Shown here piece by piece: positions 1-7,319 of a DNA stretch of 14,839 nt (positions are counted from its first letter, which is position 1; each line of letters opens with the position of its first letter). Source of the stretch: Pseudonocardia sp. (GTDB lineage Bacteria > Actinomycetota > Actinomycetes > Mycobacteriales > Pseudonocardiaceae); the NCBI GenBank assembly GCA_030453005.1, contig JAKDLE010000012.1, positions 1 through 14,839 on the forward strand, written 5' to 3'. Both the position numbers and the translations under genes were made by a program. The notes under the pieces were generated by a model. The model did no database searches. It saw only the letters and a list, made by a program, of their open reading frames with translations, and had not been told where the DNA came from.

Positions 1-468
1 GCGGAGGACCAGCTCGTCCGCGAGGGCGACATCGCCGGGGACTACCTGGAGCGACTGCTCGATGTGCTCGATTTCGACGGCGACATCGACCTCGACGTCG
101 AGGCGGGCCGGGCGATCGTCAGCATCGACGGCGGGGAGGACCTCAACAAGCTCGTCGGTGACCGGGGGGCCGTCCTCGAGGCGCTCCAGGAGCTGACGAG
201 GCTCGCGGTGCAACAGGAGTCGGGCAACCGGAGCCGGCTGATGCTCGACATCGCGGGCTGGCGTCAGTCGCGGCGCGACGAGCTCACCGAGCTCGGCGGC
301 CGCACCGCCAAGGACGTACTCGACTCCGGGGAGTCGGTCCGGATGCGCCCGATGACCCCGTTCGAGCGCAAGGTCGTGCACGACGCCGTCGCGCGGGTGA
401 AGGGTGTGTCCAGCGAGAGCGAGGGCGAGGAGCCGCGTCGGCAGGTCGTCGTCTTCCGCAATGGGTAA
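1..468 (+). CDS. jag: Jag/KhpB-family KH-R3H RNA-binding protein (5' partial)
   Basis: The reading frame is open from base 1 to a TAA at 466-468, so the gene starts before the window; 155 residues are visible. A KH-like domain covers about residues 15-95, with a GDRG loop at 53-56 in the GxxG position. The C-terminal R3H domain carries the Arg-x3-His signature (R123, H127) inside MTPFERKVVHDAV. The family (Jag, KhpB, EloR, SpoIIIJ-associated) binds RNA in the cytoplasm and is usually encoded between yidC and rsmG. Here rsmG follows after 44 bases, as expected for the rpmH-rnpA-yidC-jag-rsmG group next to the origin. The acidic tail (SESEGEEP) is typical of actinobacterial versions. The N-terminal Jag_N part is out of view. 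The family call is secure; the RNA targets are unknown. Confidence 0.93.
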   Translation, partial: AEDQLVREGDIAGDYLERLLDVLDFDGDIDLDVEAGRAIVSIDGGEDLNKLVGDRGAVLEALQELTRLAVQQESGNRSRLMLDIAGWRQSRRDELTELGGRTAKDVLDSGESVRMRPMTPFERKVVHDAVARVKGVSSESEGEEPRRQVVVFRNG

Positions 469-512
469 GAGCGCCGCGCACCCCGTGCTCGCGGCAGTGG
501 CCGGGCTCCGGC

Positions 513-1178
513 GTGCCTGACGACTCCCCCGACGTCGAGGCGGTCGCGGAGCGCCTCTTCGGGGAGCGGCTCCCGCTCGCCCGTCGCTACGCCGAGCACC
601 TCGTCACCAGCGGCGTCGAACGCGGGCTGATCGGCCCGCGCGAGGCGCCGCGGGTGTGGGACCGGCACGTGCTCAACTGCGCGGTCGTCGCCGACCTGAT
701 GCCGGACGGCGCCCGTGTGGTGGACGTGGGTTCGGGGGCAGGTCTTCCCGGGATACCGTTGGCACTGGTCCGCCCGGATCTGCAGATCGCGCTCGTCGAG
801 CCGCTCGCCCGACGGGTGGACTGGTTGGACGAGGTGGTGGTCGATCTCGGGATCGACGTCCGGGTCGACCGGGGCCGGGCCGAGGAGGCCGCCGTGCGGC
901 GGCGATGGGAGGGAGCCGACGTGGTCACTGCCCGCGCCGTCGCACCGCTCGCCCGCCTCGCCGGGTGGGCACTCCCCCTGCTGCGCAACGGCGGCAGGCT
1001 CCTTGCGATGAAGGGGGCCTCGGCCCCCGACGAGATCACGCGGGACGCCACGGCCGTCCGCAGGCTCGGTGGTGGTACGCCCACGCTCGAACGGTGCGGC
1101 GAGGGGGCCGTGCTCGCCACGGTCGTCGCGGTGGAGCGGATACGGAGCACCGGTTCGGCTCGGCGCAACAGGCGATGA
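513..1178 (+). CDS. rsmG: 16S rRNA (guanine-527-N7)-methyltransferase RsmG (GidB)
   Basis: This 221-residue class I methyltransferase uses S-adenosylmethionine to methylate N7 of G527 in 16S rRNA of the small subunit. Motif I, VVDVGSGAGLPG (69-80), is the SAM loop. It is followed by the acidic strand end ALVEP (93-97), the family's RAVAPL (141-146) and a late MKG (166-168). Length and motif order match RsmG of M. tuberculosis (Rv3919c). The start is GTG 513; no other start is possible nearby in frame, although no strong ribosome site precedes it. It lies between jag and parA, the standard order. In the family, loss of the gene gives low-level streptomycin resistance, so an intact copy suggests a normally modified ribosome. 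No damage is visible. Confidence 0.95.
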   Translation: MPDDSPDVEAVAERLFGERLPLARRYAEHLVTSGVERGLIGPREAPRVWDRHVLNCAVVADLMPDGARVVDVGSGAGLPGIPLALVRPDLQIALVEPLARRVDWLDEVVVDLGIDVRVDRGRAEEAAVRRRWEGADVVTARAVAPLARLAGWALPLLRNGGRLLAMKGASAPDEITRDATAVRRLGGGTPTLERCGEGAVLATVVAVERIRSTGSARRNRR

Positions 1179-1312
1179 CAATGGCGAAGCCGGGCACGTC
1201 GGGGCCGCCCAGGCCCGCGGCCGGTGGCGGCGAGGAGGGTTCGTGACACGTGGTCGAGCTGATGAGGCCGTCGGACGCGGCGCCGCCGGGTACGACGACG
1301 GCGAACGCGGGC

Positions 1313-1319
1313 GAGGGGG
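1313..1319 (+). promoter_or_regulatory. Ribosome binding site supporting the parA GTG 1324 start
   Basis: GAGGGGG lies 4 bases before GTG 1324. A rival GAGGAGGG at 1232-1239 precedes an in-frame GTG at 1243. The first codons after 1243 often end in A or T, unlike the rest of the gene, so 1324 is preferred. Confidence 0.5.
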
Positions 1320-1323
1320 CGTC

Positions 1324-2241
1324 GTGACGGATCAGCATGTTTCACGTGAAACACCCGGGTGGACGCCGATCGCGGAGGAGGCGGAGCGGGCGGCTCGGGT
1401 GCTGCACCCGGACCGGCACGGCATGCCGCGCCCGGTGCACCGCAGGCTGCTCACCGTCGCCAACCAGAAGGGCGGCGTCGGCAAGACCACCAGCACGGTG
1501 AACCTCGCCGCGGCGTTGGCGATGCACGGCGTGCGCGTACTCGTCATCGACCTCGACCCGCAGGGCAACGCGTCCACCGCGCTCGGCGTGGAGCACCGGC
1601 TCGGCACCCCCTCGGTCTATGAGGCCCTGCTCGGCGAGATCGACATCGCCGAGGCCGCCGTCGCGAGTACGGCGTCGCCGAACCTGCTGTGCGTGCCGGC
1701 CACCATCGACCTGGCCGGTGCGGAGATCGAGCTCGTGAGCATGGTGGCCAGGGAGGGACGCCTCAAGCAGGCGCTGTCCCCCGAGGCACTCGACCGGATC
1801 GACGTCGACTACGTCTTCATCGACTGCCCGCCCTCGCTCGGCCTGCTCACCGTCAACGCCCTCGTGGCGGCGGACGAGGTGCTGATCCCGATCCAGTGCG
1901 AGTACTACGCGCTCGAAGGGCTCGGGCAGCTGCTCAGCAACATCGACCTCGTGCGGTCGCACCTCAACATCGACCTGCACGTCTCGACGATCCTGCTCAC
2001 GATGTACGACGGGCGTACGAAGCTGGCCGACCAGGTCACCACGGAGGTGCGCAGCCACTTCGGCGCCACCGCGCTGCGTACCGTGATCCCCCGCAGCGTG
2101 AAGGTCTCCGAGGCACCGGGCTACAGCCAGACGGTGCTCGCCTACGACCCGGGTTCGCGCGGCGCGATGAGCTACGTGGACGCGGCCCGTGAGATCGCCG
2201 AGCGCGGTGCCGACGGCCGCATCCGGACCGACGGGCGGTAG
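1324..2241 (+). CDS. parA: Chromosome-partitioning ATPase ParA (Soj)
   Basis: A 305-residue deviant-Walker P-loop ATPase that moves ParB-parS complexes during origin segregation. The Walker A loop KGGVGKTT is at 49-56, the A' motif DLDPQGN at 76-82 and Walker B IDCPP at 166-170. The central and C-terminal parts closely resemble M. tuberculosis ParA, including the run [16 protein letters not shown]. Start GTG 1324 follows GAGGGGG. An in-frame GTG at 1243 behind GAGGAGGG would add 27 residues, and mycobacterial ParA also has a long N-terminus, so this remains open. The first codons contain a complete parS site that is read as HVSRET. The gene is followed after 4 bases by parB, clearly one operon. 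The TAG stop is at 2239-2241. Confidence 0.95.
   Translation: MTDQHVSRETPGWTPIAEEAERAARVLHPDRHGMPRPVHRRLLTVANQKGGVGKTTSTVNLAAALAMHGVRVLVIDLDPQGNASTALGVEHRLGTPSVYEALLGEIDIAEAAVASTASPNLLCVPATIDLAGAEIELVSMVAREGRLKQALSPEALDRIDVDYVFIDCPPSLGLLTVNALVAADEVLIPIQCEYYALEGLGQLLSNIDLVRSHLNIDLHVSTILLTMYDGRTKLADQVTTEVRSHFGATALRTVIPRSVKVSEAPGYSQTVLAYDPGSRGAMSYVDAAREIAERGADGRIRTDGR
1338..1353. other. parS centromere site 1, inside the parA coding region
   Basis: An exact 16-bp palindrome TGTTTCACGTGAAACA, the bacterial parS consensus bound by ParB. It lies in codons 5-10 of parA and is translated within HVSRET. M. tuberculosis ParA carries a similar VSRET near its N-terminus, suggesting the site is shared. 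Confidence 0.95.
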
Positions 2242-2245
2242 GGCG

Positions 2246-3253
2246 GTGACCGCACCCAGGACCCCTGACCAGAAGAGTCCCGAGCGTCGGACCCCGGAGC
2301 GCAAGGGTGGGCTCGGCCGCGGGTTGGCGGCGCTGATCCCGACCGGACCGTCCATCCCGGTCACGACGGGGTCCACCACGTCCGAGGTGAACCCCCGCCC
2401 GCGGCAGACCACCGACGAGCGCGCGGACATCCGTCTATCCGGTGCGGTGGCCGGGGCCGAGTACCGCGAGATCGACGTCGCGGCCGTCCACCCGAACCCA
2501 CAGCAGCCGCGCACGAGCTTCGACGAGGAGGCGCTCGCCGAGCTGGAGCACTCGATCCGCGAGTTCGGGCTGCTGCAGCCGGTCGTCGTCCGCGAGGTCT
2601 CCCCCGGCTCCTACGAGCTGGTGATGGGCGAGCGTCGTTGGCGCGCGACGCAACGCGCCGGGCTCGTACGCATCCCCGCCATCGTCCGCAGCGCAGGCGA
2701 CGACGTGATGCTGCGCGACGCGCTGCTGGAGAACATCCACCGCGTCCAGCTCAACCCGCTGGAGGAGGCGGCCGCCTACGAGCAGTTGCTGGCGGAGTTC
2801 GGCGTGACGCACACCGAACTCGCCGACCGGCTCGGTCGCAGCCGCCCGGTCGTCACCAACATGATCCGGCTGCTGCGGCTGCCGGTCTCGGTGCAGCGTC
2901 GCGTCGCCGCCGGTGTGCTGTCGGCCGGTCACGCTCGCGCCCTTCTGGGTCTGGAGGACGCAGGCGCGCAGGAGGACCTCGCCACCCGGATCGTCGCGGA
3001 GGGCATGTCGGTGCGGGCCACCGAGGAGGCCGTCGTCCTCGCCCGGCGGGACACGCCGACCGCGAAGCCGGTACGTCGTAAGCCGCTGCACGCGCCGGGA
3101 CTCCAGGACCTCGCCGAGCGGCTGTCGGACACCTTCGACACGCGTGTCAAGGTGGAGCTGGGCCAGCGCAAGGGGCGGATCGTCGTGGAGTTCGGTTCGG
3201 TCGAGGACCTCGAGCGGATCGCGAAACTGATGAACCCCCCGCCGCAGGGCTGA
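2246..3253 (+). CDS. parB: Chromosome-partitioning protein ParB (Spo0J)
   Basis: A 335-residue DNA-binding CTPase that loads on parS and spreads as a clamp. The N-terminal [12 protein letters not shown] (21-32) is the conserved ParA-contacting segment. The ParB/Srx nucleotide domain covers about 72-165, with HPNPQQPR (82-89) and the CTP-binding GERRWRA (129-135). A helix-turn-helix follows (about 185-212, [20 protein letters not shown]), and the C-terminal dimer domain is about 280-332. The start is GTG 2246, 4 bases after the parA stop; an in-frame start at 2189 would overlap parA and is less likely. Its targets, three parS sites, all lie within 3.7 kb of the parAB pair. A long hairpin begins 2 bases after the stop codon. 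Confidence 0.95.
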   Translation: MTAPRTPDQKSPERRTPERKGGLGRGLAALIPTGPSIPVTTGSTTSEVNPRPRQTTDERADIRLSGAVAGAEYREIDVAAVHPNPQQPRTSFDEEALAELEHSIREFGLLQPVVVREVSPGSYELVMGERRWRATQRAGLVRIPAIVRSAGDDVMLRDALLENIHRVQLNPLEEAAAYEQLLAEFGVTHTELADRLGRSRPVVTNMIRLLRLPVSVQRRVAAGVLSAGHARALLGLEDAGAQEDLATRIVAEGMSVRATEEAVVLARRDTPTAKPVRRKPLHAPGLQDLAERLSDTFDTRVKVELGQRKGRIVVEFGSVEDLERIAKLMNPPPQG

Positions 3254-3254
3254 A

Positions 3255-3307
3255 CGAGCGAACGGCACTCTCGCCCAGCCGTGTGGGGCGGAAGTGCCGT
3301 TCGCTCG
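3255..3307. terminator. Long perfect hairpin after parB
   Basis: Bases 3255-3269 are an exact reverse complement of 3293-3307, giving a 15-bp stem. Inside the 23-base gap, CGCCC (3272-3276) can pair with GGGCG (3286-3290), lengthening the hairpin. It begins 2 bases after the parB stop. No T-rich run follows on the + strand, so it would be a GC-type terminator or a folding barrier that protects the transcript 3' end. It also separates parB from decayed DNA. Confidence 0.7.
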
Positions 3308-3324
3308 GTGCGCTGTGCTGCACC

Positions 3325-3561
3325 GGCATCGACGACGTCGCGAACCTGGTGCCCGCGCGGGTGACCGCGGCGCTGGTCGTCGTGCTCACCCCCGCGGTCG
3401 GCGGCTCCTCGCGCGCGGCGCTCCGGGCCTGGCGGCGCGACGCGCACCGGCGCCCCTCGCCGAACGCCGGGCCGTGGAGGCGTCCGCGGTGGGGTTCGGG
3501 CCCGTCGCCCAGCGCGGTCGACCTGCGCGATGGGCAGGACTGTGCGCTGAGGGCCCCGCGC
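3325..3561 (+). pseudogene. cobD: Relic of cobD/cbiB (adenosylcobinamide-phosphate synthase)
   Basis: In the frame starting at 3325 the translation includes GIDDVANLVPARVTAALVVV and then AWRRDAHRRPSPNAGP. These are two conserved CbiB/CobD blocks (DDxxNxxPARxTA and the DAxxHPSPNAG region) with the right spacing. At about 3473-3476 the frame breaks: the expected VEAS continues only in another frame, consistent with one lost G. The next expected block (roughly AGALGVxLGG to the end) is missing, although GSGPSPSAVDLRDG in the first frame resembles the later family segment GDGPxPxxxDL. The 5' half and C-terminal part are absent. CobD is a membrane enzyme of late cobalamin synthesis and this piece cannot encode one. 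The outer limits are approximate. Confidence 0.7.
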
Positions 3562-3930
3562 GCGACCTTGAGCGCACACTCTCGACGATCATCGCGGGCG
3601 GCTCCCGGAACGCGCTGCCTGCTCCCGTGGACCGCAGCCGGCGACCGGTTCTCTCATCGTCGAAGCAGTCGCGCGGCTCGTTCGGCGGCCCGCGGCCGAT
3701 GACGACACGACCCCGCGCACCCACCTTGTCGGTCGGGCCGGGCGCGACACCGCCACCTCCGCTCGGCGCGGCCCCTCCGCAGGCCCCATCGGCATCTCGC
3801 CGGTCGGACGTGGCCACAGAAGGATGTGCGACGACTCGTCGACCACTGTCATGGGTTCGTCCCGGTGTGGCGCCCCGTCGCCGTCGATCGACGGTCGCCG
3901 GCCGCGGCGCCGCGGGTTGCCGGCCGCGAC
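3562..3930. other. Non-coding or decayed stretch between the cobD relic and parS site 2
   Basis: Frames on both strands are open by chance at this G+C, but none shows a recognised domain, a convincing ribosome site or a natural start. It may contain further worn remains of the same inserted segment. I see no repeat array, RNA gene or promoter with confidence. Confidence 0.5.
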
Positions 3931-3932
3931 GG

Positions 3933-3948
3933 TGTTTCACGTGAAACA
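3933..3948. other. parS centromere site 2 (within a 26-bp palindrome)
   Basis: An exact TGTTTCACGTGAAACA core. The symmetry extends to a perfect 26-bp palindrome, 3928-3953. Its right edge includes two bases of the TGA stop (3952-3954) of the full-length frame of the ligase-like gene, so the gene ends exactly on the site. Confidence 0.95.
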
Positions 3949-3951
3949 CCG

Positions 3952-4902
3952 TCAGCGGTGGCGCTCCACCGCCCGCTCGACGAGTGCGGCGTACAGGTCA
4001 CCGAGCTCGATGCCCGCCGCAGCGGCGGCGGTCGGCAGCAACGACGTGTCCGTCAGCCCCGGGGAGACGTTGACCTCCAGGATCTGCACGCGGCCCTCGG
4101 CGTCCACGACGGCGTCGGTGCGCGAGACGTCGCGCAGACCGAGCAGGTGATGGGCGGCGAGCGCCGCCTCCTCCCGCGCGGTGAGTGTGGCGGCCTAGAG
4201 CCGTGCCGGGCAGTGGAACGCGGTCGCCCCCGGTGTGTAGCGGGCGGTGTAGGCGTAGAAGCCGCCGGTCGCCTCGATCTCCACCGGCGGCAGGGCCCGC
4301 GGTTGGGGACCGTCGTGCACCACGGACACGGCGACCTCCGTGCCGGTGACGAACCGTTCCGCCAGCACGGTGTCGGCGTACGCGAGGCAGCTCACCATCG
4401 CGGCGGGCAGGTCGACGGCGGACGCGACCACCTGCGCGCCGAGTGCGGAACCGCCCTGGTCGGGCTTCACCATCAAAGGGAGACCGAGCCGCTCCACCAT
4501 CGCGTCGAGGACCGCCTGGGCGCCGAACTCGCGGAATGTGGTGTGCGGGAGGGCGACCCAGTCCGGAGTCGTCAGACCGGCGCGGACGAACTCGGCCTTC
4601 GCCGTCGGCTTGTCCCACGCCCGCCGACAGGCCGACGACGGGGTGCCGACGAAGGGAACGCCGAGCAGGTCAAGTACCGCCTGCACCGAACCGTTCTCCC
4701 CCTCGCCGCCGTGCAACGCGATGACGACGGCGTCGGGGCGGTCGGTGCGCAGGCGGCGCAGCAGGGCGGCGTCGGCGTCCCACTCGACGACGGACAGGCC
4801 GGTCGTGCGGAGGGCCGACGCCAGGCGCCGGCCCGAGCGCAGCGACACCTCACGTTCATGGGACAGACCTCCCGCGAGTACGGCCACGGTTCTCACCGTC
4901 AC
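3952..4902 (-). pseudogene. D-alanine-D-alanine-ligase-like ATP-grasp gene interrupted by an in-frame TAG
   Basis: The frame resembles D-Ala-D-Ala ligases: VAVLAGGLSHEREVSLRSG (6-24), ALHGGEGENGS (62-72), WDKPTAK (96-102), PLMVKPDQGGSALG (142-155) and AERFVTGTEVAVSVV (181-195). Codon 236 is TAG (bases 4195-4197). The same frame then continues without further damage for 80 residues to a TGA at 3952-3954, through SRTDAVVD and ILEVNVSPGLTDTSLLP. Those 80 residues hold all three expected Mg2+ ligands (D263, E276, N278; compare D257, E270, N272 of E. coli DdlB), so the 235-residue product should be inactive. A single GAG-to-TAG change would explain it; sequencing error or readthrough are alternatives. 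The start is taken as GTG 4902 to fit the family; in-frame GTGs at 4923 and 5004 are possible. Ligation of D-Ala is the family activity; the true substrate is unknown. Confidence 0.85.
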
Positions 4903-5010
4903 CGCCCGCGAGCCGGTCGCCACCGTGGAGAGCTCCGTCGAGCCTGAGAGGGTCACCGCGGCATTCTGCGCCACGAGCCCGGTCACACCCCGCACCGGGC
5001 ACACCGATGT

Positions 5011-5026
5011 TGTTTCACGTGAAACA
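5011..5026. other. parS centromere site 3
   Basis: An exact TGTTTCACGTGAAACA between the aminotransferase stop (5032) and the upstream end of the ligase-like gene. With site 2 it brackets the ligase-like gene. Confidence 0.95.
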
Positions 5027-5031
5027 CCGCG

Positions 5032-6363
5032 CTACGGCGTGTGCGGCGACGGCGCCTGTGGCCCGTCGCGGACGGCGGGCGGAGTGGCCGGAAGGCGCGC
5101 GGGGGTACCGAAGGTGCGCATGACGTCGAGCTCCGCCTCCAGGACCGCCGCGAGACGGCGGACCCCCTCGGTGATCCGCTCGGGGGTCGGGTAGCAGTAG
5201 GACAGCCGCAGCTGCCGACTACCGAACCCGTCGGCGTAGAAGCCGGTGCCCGACGCGTACGCCACCCGGGCGGTGACGGCACGCGGCAGCATCGCCTTGG
5301 TGTCCACCCCCTCGGGCACGGTGAGCCACACGTAGAACCCGCCGTCCGGGACGTTCCAGGAGCAGCCCTCCGGAAGGTAGGTCTCCAGCGCACGGAGCAT
5401 GGCGTCGCGGCGGTCGCGGTAGGCCTCGGTGTAGGTCTTGATCTGGCTGCGCCAGTCGTGCCCGGCGAGATAGCGCGAGACGAGCATCTGGTTGAACGAC
5501 GGCGGGCACAGGGTGGCCGACTCGGCCGCGAGGACGAGCCGGTCGCGCACCGCGGGCGGCACCAGCGCCCAGCCCACCCGCAGACCCGACGCGAAGGTCT
5601 TGGAGAACGAGCCGAGGTAGATGACGTCGCGGTCCATCGAGCGCAGCGCCGGGTACGCGGAGCCGCTGAAACCCAGCAGCCCGTAGGGGTTGTCCTCCAC
5701 CACCGCGACACCGAACCGCGCGCAGATCTCCAGCACCTCCGCGCGGCGTTCGACGGCGAGCGTGACGCCGGCCGGGTTGTGGAAGTTGGGGATCGTGTAG
5801 AGGAACTTCGGGACGATCCCCTGGTGCGCCAAGGTGTGCAGAGCGGTGCGGAGCAACTCGGGAACGAGGCCGTGGGAGTCCATCGCCACGTGCACCACGC
5901 GCGCCTGGTAGGCGGCGAAACTGCCGAGCGCGCCGACGTAGGACGGGCCCTCGGCGAGCACGACGTCGCCGGGATCGCAGTAGATGCGGGTGACCAGGTC
6001 GAGGGCCATCTGTGACCCGACGGTGACGACGACGTCGTCGGGGACGGCGCGGATGCCTTCGAGCGCCATCACCTCGCAGATCTGCTCGCGGAGGGCAGGG
6101 ACGCCCTGCGCGGAGCCGTACTGCAGCGCCACCTGTCCCTCGCGGGCGACGAGATCGGCGACCTCCACCGACAACGCGTCCAGCGGCAGCGCGGCGATGT
6201 TCGGCATCCCGCCGGCCAGGGAGACGACCTCGGGCCTGCTCGCGACCGCGAACAACGCCCGGATCTCCGACGCCGTCATCCCTGCGGTGCGCGCCGCGAA
6301 CCGCTCCGCGGGCGCGACGGCCGGCGTGGAGGGGACTTCTCGGCGGAGCGGCGCGTCGGCCAC
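5032..6363 (-). CDS. Fold-type I PLP-dependent aminotransferase (2-aminoadipate-transaminase/LysN-like)
   Basis: A 443-residue class I/II aminotransferase using pyridoxal phosphate. The substrate-side block SLAGGMPN is at 48-55, QYGSAQG at 81-87, IPNFHNPAG (191-199) gives the cofactor-contacting Asn, and DNPYG (224-228) gives Asp and Tyr. The Schiff-base lysine is K255 in GSFSKTFASGLRVGW. The carboxylate-binding arginine is R386 in QLRLSY. No GntR-type DNA-binding domain is present, so it is the free-standing enzyme relative of MocR regulators. GTG 6363 follows GGGAGGA with 4 bases between, which fixes the start. It runs towards the ligase-like gene with 129 bases and a parS site between them, so cotranscription is possible. 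The substrate cannot be read from sequence; aromatic amino acids, 2-aminoadipate or branched amino acids are candidates. Confidence 0.9.
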   Translation of the reverse strand: MADAPLRREVPSTPAVAPAERFAARTAGMTASEIRALFAVASRPEVVSLAGGMPNIAALPLDALSVEVADLVAREGQVALQYGSAQGVPALREQICEVMALEGIRAVPDDVVVTVGSQMALDLVTRIYCDPGDVVLAEGPSYVGALGSFAAYQARVVHVAMDSHGLVPELLRTALHTLAHQGIVPKFLYTIPNFHNPAGVTLAVERRAEVLEICARFGVAVVEDNPYGLLGFSGSAYPALRSMDRDVIYLGSFSKTFASGLRVGWALVPPAVRDRLVLAAESATLCPPSFNQMLVSRYLAGHDWRSQIKTYTEAYRDRRDAMLRALETYLPEGCSWNVPDGGFYVWLTVPEGVDTKAMLPRAVTARVAYASGTGFYADGFGSRQLRLSYCYPTPERITEGVRRLAAVLEAELDVMRTFGTPARLPATPPAVRDGPQAPSPHTP

Positions 6364-6563
6364 GGAATCCTCCCGGGTTGTCGAATCGACCGAGTGTAAC
6401 CGGGGCTACCTGCCCCCGGATCGGGTTGTGACCGGCCCTTCGTCGCCACAGAGTCGCCGGTCGCAGCAGGTGGGGTATCGTGAGCGGTTGGATCGATCTA
6501 TGGTCGGGAGGCCGTTCGCGTCGGGCGACGGCATCAGGGGTAGCTCGCCGCCGGAGGTTTGAC
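6364..6563. promoter_or_regulatory. Divergent promoter region between the aminotransferase and GNAT genes
   Basis: A 200-bp gap between head-to-head genes. For the - strand, TACACT (6393-6398) is a fair -10 box placed 30 bases before the start, with GGGAGGA (6368-6374) as ribosome site; no good -35 is visible. An inverted repeat CCGGGG/CCCCGG (6400-6405, 6414-6419) lies in the spacer and could be an operator. For the + strand, TATCGT at 6476-6481 is only a possible -10. Confidence 0.4.
6553..6557 (+). promoter_or_regulatory. Ribosome binding site fixing the TTG start of the GNAT gene
   Basis: GGAGG with a 6-base spacer to TTG 6564. The only earlier in-frame start, at 6480, lacks such a site and would add an unusual Arg-rich leader. 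Confidence 0.75.
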
Positions 6564-7211
6564 TTGTCCTGGCACGTTGCTCCCATCACTCTGGACAATC
6601 TGGACGAACTGCCCAAACGGTGTCGTCGCTGTGTCTTCTGGGAGCTGTCCGAGACCCTGCGCCGCCAAGCGGTCGACTTCGGCTCGGTGGAGCTGGAGAA
6701 GGAGGCGTGGGTCTCCGAGGTGCTGCTGGAGTGGGGGTCGTGCGGGCGCATCGTGCACATGGACGGCTCCCCCGCGGGCTACGTGATCTACGCGCCGCCC
6801 TCGGCGGTGCCGCGCGCCGCCGAGATGCCCACCGGCCCGGTCAGCGCCGACGCGGTACTGCTCACGACGATGCAGGTCCTGCCGGAGTTCGCGAGCGAGG
6901 GTCTCGGCCGGATGTTGGCGCAGGCGGTGGTGCGCGACCTCACGCGTCGTGGGGTGAAGGCCATCGAGGCCTTCGGTGACGCCCGGCCCGGCACCGAGCC
7001 CGACTGCGTCATCCCGGCCGACTTCCTGCGCAGCGTCGGGTTCAAGACGGTCCGCCCGCACCCGCGCTGGCCGCGGTTGCGGATGGAGCTGCGCTCGGCG
7101 ATGACGTGGAAGGAGGACGTCGAGGCCGCGTTGGAGCAACTGCTCGGTTCGATCACGGTCCCGATGCAGGCACCGGCACCGGTGGAAAGCGGGATGCCCG
7201 CCCGTTCCTGA
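6564..7211 (+). CDS. GNAT-family acetyltransferase, Rv3916c-like
   Basis: A 215-residue protein with a GNAT fold: a beta strand pair around 62-76, the acetyl-CoA segment SEGLGRMLAQAVVRDL (111-126), a following strand VKAIEAFG (131-138) and the late FLRSVGF (154-160). The N-terminus has an unusual RCRRCVFWELSE (19-30) with a CxxC pair. The same position next to cwlM and parB is held in M. tuberculosis by Rv3916c, also a GNAT-like protein. The start is TTG 6564, chosen for its GGAGG. The acceptor (small molecule, peptide or protein) is unknown. It is convergent with cwlM, with 108 bases between the stops and no clear terminator seen. The family call is good; the function is open. Confidence 0.85.
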   Translation: MSWHVAPITLDNLDELPKRCRRCVFWELSETLRRQAVDFGSVELEKEAWVSEVLLEWGSCGRIVHMDGSPAGYVIYAPPSAVPRAAEMPTGPVSADAVLLTTMQVLPEFASEGLGRMLAQAVVRDLTRRGVKAIEAFGDARPGTEPDCVIPADFLRSVGFKTVRPHPRWPRLRMELRSAMTWKEDVEAALEQLLGSITVPMQAPAPVESGMPARS

Positions 7212-7319
7212 TCACGCCCTAGCGAGGATCTGGCCCCAGCGACGATCTGAGGGCGCCGTGAGATCAACGCTGCGGGCCGATGACGAGTCCCCGAGGGGGA
7301 GAGGCCCGGGGAGGCGGTC

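Noticed and set aside
1342..2514. A 390-codon - strand frame opposite parA
   Set aside because: It is antisense to parA and the start of parB, shows no domain, and its high-G+C composition explains its openness.
3589..3852. An 87-codon - strand frame in the decayed region
   Set aside because: No recognised motif and no convincing ribosome site; kept only as part of the unassigned stretch.
3308..3930. Replication origin candidate in the parB-parS gap
   Set aside because: No AT-rich unwinding stretch and no cluster of DnaA boxes; oriC is expected to the left of jag, outside the window.
3826..4947. A 373-codon + strand frame across the ligase-like gene
   Set aside because: It is rich in Arg, Gly and His, has no domain, and is antisense to a frame with many Ddl motifs.
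7221..7250. Two near-identical 12-mers, AGCGAGGATCTG and AGCGACGATCTG
   Set aside because: Only two short copies between convergent genes; no array or known site, probably chance.
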